Source of the DNA: Spirodela intermedia | Lineage: Eukaryota; Streptophyta; Magnoliopsida; Alismatales; Araceae | NCBI GenBank assembly: GCA_902729315.2 | Contig: LR746279.1 | Span: forward strand, 1,378,001 to 1,442,000 | Direction of reading: 5' to 3' | Length of the DNA stretch: 64,000 nt | In this document: positions 56,660-64,000 of the stretch, one piece after another | How the letters are laid out: each line of letters opens with the position of its first letter | Numbering within the stretch: position 1 is the stretch's first letter | Program-made: the position numbers and the translations under genes | Notes under the pieces: generated by a model | What the model saw: only the letters and a program-made list of their open reading frames with translations | The model's database searches: none | Told to the model about the DNA's origin: nothing

Positions 56660-58799
56660 TTAGATCATTAGAAGAACATAATCCATGTAATGGGAATTCG
56701 AAAGAGAGTTTGGGTACACGTTGTTGAGTAGCACCTTCACTTGTTCTTGAAGATCTCTGATGTAGTCCAAAGCCATATCAAGCATCTCTGCAGTGCTCAA
56801 TTGCTAGAAACACAAGGTGCATATAAGAACATTATCTAGTGCTGGCATGTTTATGAATTTTTGAAGGGGATTATTGACTACCTTGTCCATATTAGGAACA
56901 AGCTCTTGCAATTTCTTGATCCTCTCACTAATCCGTGTCCTCCTCTCCTAAAATGGAAGGCTTGTCATTTTTTATGTTTTAACCAATACAGGAAAAGCCA
57001 AAGGTATAGAACGATAAGTTATCCATTTTAAAATTAATTCGCATTGAATGATGTAGGCATGCGCATTTAAATAACATGTTTAATCTTGTTCACTCAAGTG
57101 GATGCCATTTCTCATAGAATATGCAATAATGACAAACAAAAACGATTGGACCGTCCCATTCATAGTCAATAAATAGTATTTGACCATGTGGGTTTATTAT
57201 TCCAAATACATATTTTTTATTACTCATTAAAAAATTATGTTAGTTATCACAGGTCATCGATATGCCAGGAAGGTGTTGACTTTAGTGATTGCCCCTTGAT
57301 GAAAGCAAAAACAAATATGGCAGCATGGGTTAATAATTTTTATAATAATCTCACATTAACTAAAACCAAAAACTTACTAATCATATAGATACAACCTCTC
57401 TAGCGAACTAATGTTAATTTTGGATTAGAAGGATAGAAAAGTCAATGGATAAGATAAAGTCGTGGTGAAACATAGTTTAAGCTCCAATAGGGACTCGATT
57501 TGAACTATAAGAAAACATTGAGATATTTGTCTCCGTGAATGATCACTCTGGAAGATAGCGAATCTATCTGAGAGTGACACACAGAGATTAGAGAGAGAAA
57601 TCAATCGGGCATCATAATTAACTTAACATGTTGGAGATTATAACAAGCAGACGAGCTGTGTATAATTTCATGAACTAGAGAGACGACTCGAACAATGGGG
57701 AAGAACAGAGAAGAGTGAGGGAGGTTACCCTCTCAGCTATGCTCCGTGGGTGAGTTGCACATCCCCGCTTGGCTCTGATCTTGCAGGGGACCGCGTCTTG
57801 GAACTGGAGTAGGGACGCCATCTCCGGCGAAGTCTTCGACAAGCTAAAATGGATCCCAGCTTCTCTATTCTGCTGATCAAATGACTAAATGAGGCCTGAG
57901 AGCAATCACTTAAGAGAGGTGAGTTATGGGGAGTGCCTGAACTTCTGGTGGATCTCTGATTCTCCTCAGGGAACCGACGAAGCCATCTGAGAGAAGAGAG
58001 GGATCTTCCCAGGAGGATATGGGGAGGCCAGGAAGCTCCGAAATATGAGACATCAAATCTAGAGATGGAAACTGCCGGGGCGGAATGCTCGTCCGGCTCT
58101 TCAACCTTCTGCTACCAGTCGGAGTTGCTTCGCCGGAGGAACCGGTCCAATGTTCGAGCACCCCTCCCATAAGAGCTTCACCTGGGAAGGACAATATTTG
58201 GTTGTGAGAATTCAATTCCATTCCCTCCCAGCTCCTGAAAAAAAAATAAAAAATGAAATCGCAATACCTTGTTCTAGGCTTAGTTCGGAGAAAAGCCCGG
58301 TCGCGGAGCTGCTCTGGCGGACTAGATTGGAGTTGTTGAGACTCTCCGGACGGATTTCCTGATCCGCCACGGAGGTGGAGCGATGGGGGAGAAGCTGATC
58401 TCTCGGCAGTGAGTAGTACATCATCGGCGATGTAGAGGAGGATGATCCTGCTTTCTGTCGGTGTTCAGTCCCCGTCGCAGTCATTAGGTGGAGGCGGCGA
58501 TGCACGGTGGAGATGGCAGCGCCAGAGGTAGTGGGCGACTTTCCCCCGATCTGCTCTCGCGGATTAGGGGACGTGAATCTGGCAGCCGTCGCCTCCGTCT
58601 CGGTGGCGGAGGACCGGAGAGTGAAGAAGTCTTCTCCCGTTTCACCGATCAGCGCCGTCGCGGAGCGGTACCGCGAGAGGCCGGAGCTCATCTGCTGGTG
58701 TCGGTGACGGAGATTCTCCTCCTCCTCCTTCTGGCTCTCGTCAGACGCCACTTCAAATGCCAGGTTCAGATCTCTAGAAGTCGCCGGTGATCCGTACAT
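56660..58799 (-). CDS. FBH-like (bHLH128/130-like): bHLH transcription factor, FBH (bHLH122/128/130) type
   Basis: Binds E-box DNA; Arabidopsis FBH proteins activate CONSTANS and relatives act in stress and stomatal control. Exons: 58,799-58,268; 58,181-57,943; 57,872-57,729; 56,947-56,882; 56,803-56,660. The phases fit, giving 374 residues. Exon 1 has the family element MSSGLSRYRSA. Exon 2 has SHISELPGLPISSWED. Exon 3 has LSKTSPEMASLLQFQD, then CKIRAKRGCATHPRSIAER. Exons 4-5 give ERRTRISERIKKLQELVPNM, DKQLSTAEMLDMALDYIRDL and QEQVKVLL. The bHLH spans about 288-350. The start MYGSPATSRDL is chosen over an in-frame Met at 58,823 by resemblance to bHLH128. The exon 2 donor (GAA|GTTCAG) and the exon 3 acceptor (57,872 or 57,869) are the weakest joins. 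Its C-terminal tail ends MDYVLLMI. Confidence 0.87.
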
Positions 58800-60623
58800 A
58801 TCTTCGCCGGCCTCCTCTAACACCGGCGATTGCTCATGGCGTCACCAGTGACACCAACTCCTCTCGAATTTCCTCCAAGAAGAGTTACGAACTGGCCCAC
58901 GGGGAGAGGTCGAGAAGCCGTGATCCACCAGAACCTCCTGTTTCAGTCCCCTCGCCACTGAAGAAGCTCTCTGAAAGAGAATTCTCGGAGCACCGAATGT
59001 GGAATCCTCTCTCTGCATCCACTCAGACACACTCAGATCTTCGCAAATCCGAACTCCGAGATGCGTCTGCACCAATTAATCAATCAAGTCCACTCACAAG
59101 ATCGAAGTCCAAACCGAGGTGTGTCATCTCCTCCCTGATGAGATATCCAGAGCGAGGACGACTGGAAATCCCGAATCCTCTTCCTCTCCGCCTGCTGCTC
59201 TACCATTACTCTCTGAGAAGAGAGAGCGCGGAAACCGGTGAGAGCAGAGTGTGGAAGCAGCCATTGGAGATCGATCTCCTCATCTCTCTCTCTCCCTCTC
59301 TCTCCCTCTCTCTTGTTTTTAAACTATTTCTTCATCGCCGTCTCTTCCGATCTCCGAAACCAGTAACATGGAAGATACCCTCCCCCCTCTCTCTCTCTGG
59401 GGTGAGCAGAGGAGGTGAGTTTAAGGGCGGGGGGTAAGCAAGGAAAGGCAGCGCGGCTACGCGTTGGCTTGATTTCTAAACTGCGTCTTTCCCGGCGGTA
59501 AACTGCGCTACAGTCTCCAGACCTGTCTCTTCCCGCATTGGGAGTGACGTGGTCGTCAAAAGAGGATCGATGTGGTACGGCCATGCGGATTTTGTCTTTT
59601 ACACGAAAACTCATACTACAAATACGAATGTGTTTAAATTAATAGTGAAACTTAATATTATTGTATTGTTATCCCCATTGGGCGGGCGTCCACGCCTGCG
59701 ATAACGTGTAACCACAAGACGCTGACTAGACTCAGGAAGAGCATTGGAACTGCTTCCTCCGTGGGGCCCACAAGCCATAAACGCACGTGAGGAGGGGGGA
59801 GGCTGTTGATGGGATAAGTCGTGGCGAGGAATTCGATCGTACGGTGGATATTCGTCCTTGGAAGAAGATGTACTTGATGATCTGTCAGAACATTCACTTA
59901 CTACGGCGCTGATGGTTCCACGTCATCCTGCCCCCCCCCCCCCTTCCTTCTGTCTTCGACCCATTATTATGTGGGCCCAGGCGAATTATGAGAAGCCCAA
60001 TTACGCAGCCCCATGCCAGTGAGATCGCCACGGTGGTGGGCCCGCAATGTGGACGCCTTAACGAGTACCGCTGACGAGGGATACATTTACAATTTCTTAG
60101 GGATACTTTTTAAAGAAAAAACTTGTGCCGTGGCTTTTCCCAAATATCTCATCATAATTTTTTTACGACATTTTGACGGACAGGACAGATTTTTAACCCC
60201 CCACTTGCTTATTTCGGCATCCTCACCCGCCTTGAAGGCCGAGTGGAGCACGTGCGAGTGGGCGCCCGCACGCGGGGCACGTCCAACGAGACAAGTTGGA
60301 CCGCCGCGTGGGATGAGGTGGCGTGTGCCGCCGCGGGGGAACATCCCACGTGCGTGGGGAACATTTCCTTTTTATATACCACCGTGTACGAATTTCCCAT
60401 ATTTCGAGCCTAAATATTTTCTTTTTTGGCCAGAAAAGCCCAAAGCCCATTGTAACATATTATTGGGCTTGATTTGGGCCCAAATATGAGAACCAGACCG
60501 GGCCGGATCTTCTGAACCGCCGGTCCGGTCCAGTTCAACTCCTCTCAAGAGGGGGCGGGCGGCCTTATCTTCTCCCTTCTTCGAAACGATCGCCGGAGGG
60601 AAAGAAGGGCGGCGGCGGACGCC
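58800..60623. promoter_or_regulatory. Divergent promoter interval: bHLH (-) and TrmL-like gene (+)
   Basis: The bHLH side (58,800-59,450) is GC-rich leader with a CT tract (59,283-59,311). An open plus-strand frame of 216 codons there (58,787-59,437) is antisense to the leader and has no family resemblance. A C-run lies at 59,931-59,943. Next to the methyltransferase, GCCCATTG, TTGGGCTT and TTGGGCCC elements (60,445-60,482) form a Site II-like cluster. Confidence 0.5.
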
Positions 60624-62166
60624 ATGGAAGCCGCCGGCTTGCGAGCTCTAGCACTCGCGGGGCTTCCTGCACACCTCCACCAAGCGGCCGTCGTCTCCGT
60701 TCTCAGCTTCCCTCCTCGTCTGAGGCGGCAGCGATGGCGGTGGCGGCCTTCGCTCTCCCTGGAAACCTGCACCGGCAAGCCTCAGTTATCCCCTCCATCC
60801 AGCATTTCAGTCAGTGAGTTCTTTCTCTCTCTCTCTCTCGCTATCACCGTCTGCAGACTAAGCTCAGAGATTATGATAATAGTACGGAGGGTTTTAACCG
60901 TGGTTTTATTTCTCCGTGGATGGTAGCGGACAGAGGGGACGAAAGTTCGGGAGCTGCGGCGCAGGTCGAGTGGGGTAAGCTTCTTCAAGTGGTGTTAGTT
61001 TCTCCCCAGGTACGCGTGTGGACTTCGCATCGAAGATGAATCTGAATGCGAGGAGCTGCTCATCATCTTGCTCGATCTTACCACCCGAATCTCTGCATCA
61101 GGAACTCGCAGTTTCTTGTTCGATCTCCCGATCACGAAAACCCTAGCCGATCTCTGACATCGATCTTGCTCAGGCAAATTCGATGAATCGATCTCGTTTC
61201 TCTCTTACAAGAAAAATGATCTTTCGACCTCATCTTAATTCCATCTCTCCGAATCATCAACCGCCCTAAAATCCTTGGCAGATCGCAGGAAACACCGGGT
61301 GTATAGCAAGAACCTGTGCGGCGTCAGCTGTTGGGCTGCACCTCGTCGAGGTCTGCGGCAAGCAATTCCTTCTCTCCACTAGAATCCCATGGATTTGATC
61401 GAGGTTTCTGCTCCTGTTCCTGTTCCTGTTCTATGGCGCTCATCTTCTTCCTCCCTCTCCTCAGCCATTAGGGTACAAGGTGGACGACGCCAAGCTGAAG
61501 CGCGCCGGCCTGGACTACTGGCCGTATCCTCAAATCCTCCATTAATTTCTTAAATCCTCTCAGAATCGAGCTAAATCGACGTGTTAATCACCATTAACCA
61601 GCCAAGATCAGATACGTGGTTGTAAAGATTCATAGGTCATGGGCTGAATTCAGAGAATATTTCCTGAAGCAGGTAGGCTACCCATCTTCCCCTCTCATGG
61701 ATGAACCCCGTGTCTGAAACCTGTTTCATCTTCTTCTTCTTCTTCTTCCAGGAGGGAGAGAAGAGGCTGCTGGCGTTCACCAAGAGAGGAAACCATATCC
61801 ACTCTGTGAGCTATTCCTCCTACCCCTTATGGTATTACAATGCGAAATTATGCAATTCATCCGCTATTCCTCATGAATCCTCTCTCTCTCTCTCTCTCTA
61901 CGGCAGGATTTCTCTTACAGGCAGGGAGATTGGCTGGTCTTCGGATCAGAGACATCTGGGTTGCCGGCGGAAGCCCTTGAGGATTGCAGCGGCGGCAAAG
62001 TTCGGATCCCAATGGTGGAGACGTACGTCCGCTGCCTCAATCTCTCTGTGAGCGTGGGGATCGCCCTCTATGAGGCTTCCAGGCAGCTCAACTATGAACA
62101 GCTCCAGTGCCCCACCTTGGTCAGCGAGGCGGCCCAAGGCCTCTTCATTTCAGAGGACATCTATGC

Positions 62167-62170
<4 letters not shown>
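60624..62170 (+). CDS. TrmL-like SPOUT tRNA (cytidine/uridine-34 2'-O)-methyltransferase
   Basis: Predicted to methylate the wobble ribose of tRNA with S-adenosylmethionine. Seven exons: 60,624-60,813; 60,927-61,009; 61,282-61,350; 61,465-61,523; 61,612-61,672; 61,752-61,805; 61,907-62,170. The phases agree, giving 259 residues. SpoU motif 1 is in exon 3 (NTGCIARTCAASAVGLHLVE), followed by PLGYKVDDAKLKRAGLDYWP. Exon 7 has motif 2 (VFGSETSGLP) and motif 3 (RIPMVETYVRCLNLSVSVGI then ALYEA), the knot that binds the cofactor. The first about 65 residues are Arg/Ser/Leu-rich with few acidic residues (MEAAGLRALALAGLPAHLHQ), typical of an organelle transit peptide, so chloroplast or mitochondrial location is inferred. 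Usual bacterial TrmL length is about 155 residues; the extra is the N-terminus and tail. Confidence 0.92.

Positions 62171-62228
<58 letters not shown>
62171..62228. repeat. (CT)n microsatellite at the stop codon
   Basis: About 27 CT units begin directly after the TGA of the methyltransferase, so the 3' UTR starts with the repeat. Confidence 0.95.
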
Positions 62229-62234
<6 letters not shown>

Positions 62235-62402
62235 GGGCATTTATGCAAAAAAAATCCAAACCAACAGAAGCGGGTTTTTGTTTTTTAAAAAAAAAACATG
62301 ATTCTTATGGTGTGGTGATCTCAGGGGCAATGAATGGATTTCAAGAACTGGAGGGATTAGATGGCAAATTTACCTCAGTACACGAGCCTTTAGGGCACAT
62401 GG
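62229..62402. other. Convergent 3' regions of the methyltransferase and OTU genes
   Basis: Short convergent interval with an A-run near 62,286-62,296; nothing else seen. Confidence 0.5.
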
Positions 62403-63871
62403 TCAAAGCCTTGACATCTGGCCCCTCTTTGATGGAATCTGCAAGGCTTCATAGTGCCCATAGCCGTGATAGAGAACCCTAATTGGGTTCTCCTTCCCAT
62501 ATTCTTGGCCGTACTCGGCAATTGCTATCAGGCCGCCTGAGTCCTCGCTGTACATGTAGACTGTGATTGGCACCCTGAAGAAGGGAAACACCGTGTGAAA
62601 AAGACTGATAGAACAACAAAGAAAGCATCTGGGCTGAGCCTGGGCTTTCCATCGCTTCATAGGAGGGGGCTGGGCCAGTCTGGACTCCACACTGTGAAGG
62701 TGTCTGTGATACCGTGACAGATATATGCATGCATTTGAGATGGTGAGGAGAGGAAGGTGGAGGAACGAACTCTAAGACATGGGTCGCCATTAGTATCTCT
62801 GGCTCTCCTCCCCACGCATGAGGTTTTCTGATCTGTGAAACGTATGAATCGAAGTCGCCCTCAATAAACCTGCATATGAGGAAAACACATGAATCAGAGC
62901 ACCACTAAGAGCCGAATGCACGTAGATCATCTCAAATCCCTTGGCTCTTGACTCACCACTCAGTCTCTTCACGCCTCTTGATGAATTCATCAGCAACCTG
63001 CATTTGACAGGAGGAAAGAGGGCAATAACGCTAGATCAATACTTTTTATGCATGAAATTGTGCAGGGACCAGTTCATGAGTTAGGTTTATGGAGCCGTGA
63101 GGCCTTGGAAGCATACTTTGGAACGTAGTTCGTCGGCGAGTTCTCTCTGAAGGGCCTCATCGGGCACAGGCTTGCCTGATCGTAGGCAAGCCCCATGAGC
63201 CACCGAGCGGAAGAGACACCTCCCATCACCTGGTATGCCTGGAAGATGATGAAGAGCACCTGCTTCAGGGGGTACGTACGAAGACTTCAAGCACAACTCA
63301 AAGAACCCAAAAATAAAATGAATCGATCACCCGTGACAGCATAGTCTGTGAAGACTTTCTTCCCATGGGACAAGGGAAAGGCCGACCCATCACCGTCTCC
63401 GTCACCGGCCATGGGAGCATCAGCCGACACTGGCTGTGCACTTGCAAAGCTGACACACAGTCCAGACGCGGTTCCTCTTAGCAGCCACGTGCCAGGCTTC
63501 AAGATCCAACAGGTTCTAGAAATCCCTTCTTTTCTCACACACTGCTTCATGCCCACGCTGTGAAGCCGCAATGAGAGACTGAGATGGCCCACTCGGCCCT
63601 CTGTAGAGCATGCTAAACCGGAGACTGAAGATGAAGAGGAGCTACTGGTCTGCCGATAGTGAGAGAAGCTCGTCGATCTTCTGGGAATTGACCGAGAACC
63701 AAAGGGCAAAGCTGAGATCGATCTAGGTAAGGTGATCATTGCATAACATCTGGGTCTAAGTCGGCAAAAGTGATGATGGAGTATGGAATCAGACTGCGAC
63801 CCTGGGCCAGCAGACATCTGGTGGAAAATCTGTCTGAACGAGGATGAACTGAATGGCAGACGGATCATCAT
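62403..63871 (-). CDS. OTU4-like: OTU-domain cysteine protease (deubiquitinase), OTU4-like
   Basis: Predicted to cleave ubiquitin chains. Exons: 63,871-63,331; 63,238-63,117; 62,997-62,957; 62,869-62,771; 62,574-62,403. The phases agree, giving 324 residues. The catalytic loop GIPGDGRCLFRSVAHGACLR (Asp185, Cys188) is in exon 2, then VPDEALQRELADELRSKV. Exon 3 reads VADEFIKRREETEW and exon 4 FIEGDFDSYVSQIRKPHAWG with GEPEILMATHVLE. Exon 5 has VPITVYMYSEDSGGLIAIAE and the catalytic-His segment VLYHGYGHYEALQI (His308). Exon order and motifs match my memory of Arabidopsis At3g57810. Exon 1 is Ser/Arg-rich (possible organelle targeting) and the start is uncertain: Met codons at 63,871, 63,868, 63,814 and further in are all in frame. 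Confidence 0.9.
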
Positions 63872-64000
63872 CAGTCAACTTTGCAAACCCATTAGATTAA
63901 GAATCAGGGGAATGAAAAGAGATGTGGTTTGTTTCTAAACAGAAAAAAGTTTCACGCTAAATCTCTCCACATCTGTTCAGATGGAAAAGCTCAATCAGAT
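63872..64000 (-). promoter_or_regulatory. 5' flank of the OTU gene up to the window edge
   Basis: Only 129 bases; no motif assigned. Confidence 0.3.

Noticed and set aside
58787-59437. Plus-strand open frame of 216 codons opposite the bHLH leader
   Set aside because: It is Ser/Arg/Leu-rich, ends in CT microsatellite translation, matches no family and is antisense to the bHLH 5' region.
1-64000. CRISPR arrays, rRNA or tRNA genes, bacterial-type operons
   Set aside because: None seen. The repeats present are microsatellites, LTRs and segmental duplications of a plant nuclear genome.

Overview
The window is nuclear DNA of a flowering plant. Spliced genes have GT-AG introns, and the region holds Ty1/copia retrotransposons, long AT-rich spacers and many (CT)n/(GA)n microsatellites. 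GC-rich exons in an AT-rich background mildly favour a monocot, but I cannot name the species.

Left arm (1-7 kb): two divergently transcribed genes. The 5' part of a TBCCD1 homologue (-) runs off the left edge. An intron-less coding region for a three-C2-domain FTIP/MCTP membrane protein (+) follows. The spacer between them is built of tandemly duplicated, GA/CT-rich segments.

Middle (7-38 kb): a degenerate block with no intact gene. It contains about ten pieces of CYP93-like cytochrome P450 genes on both strands. The longest, at 12,541-14,189, is nearly full length but carries three single-base frameshifts. The pieces are cut up by Ty1/copia elements. One of these (14,418-20,902, with both LTRs) carries a nested 1.8-kb LTR-like insertion bounded by a 5-bp target duplication. 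One P450-containing block of about 1.55 kb occurs twice (25.4 and 34.2 kb).

Right arm (39-48 kb): three minus-strand genes, each with exons I could join in frame. They are an UVI4/OSD1 (POLYCHOME-like) APC/C inhibitor, a RABA4-type Rab GTPase, and a plant-specific coiled-coil protein of unknown function. A gene-poor AT-rich tract with tandem and dispersed repeats follows (48-56.6 kb).

Right end (56.6-64 kb): an FBH-type (bHLH128/130-like) bHLH factor (-), a TrmL-like SPOUT tRNA methyltransferase (+), and an OTU4-like OTU cysteine protease (-).

The genes do not form a pathway. From memory, TBCCD1, FTIP/MCTP, UVI4/OSD1, the FBH bHLH and the OTU protease also have relatives close together in the paired Arabidopsis regions near At3g578xx and At2g422xx. 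If so, the window is an ancestral syntenic block into which the P450/retrotransposon cluster was inserted. All exon structures were read by eye from splice consensus, frame and remembered family sequence, without alignment or transcript support.
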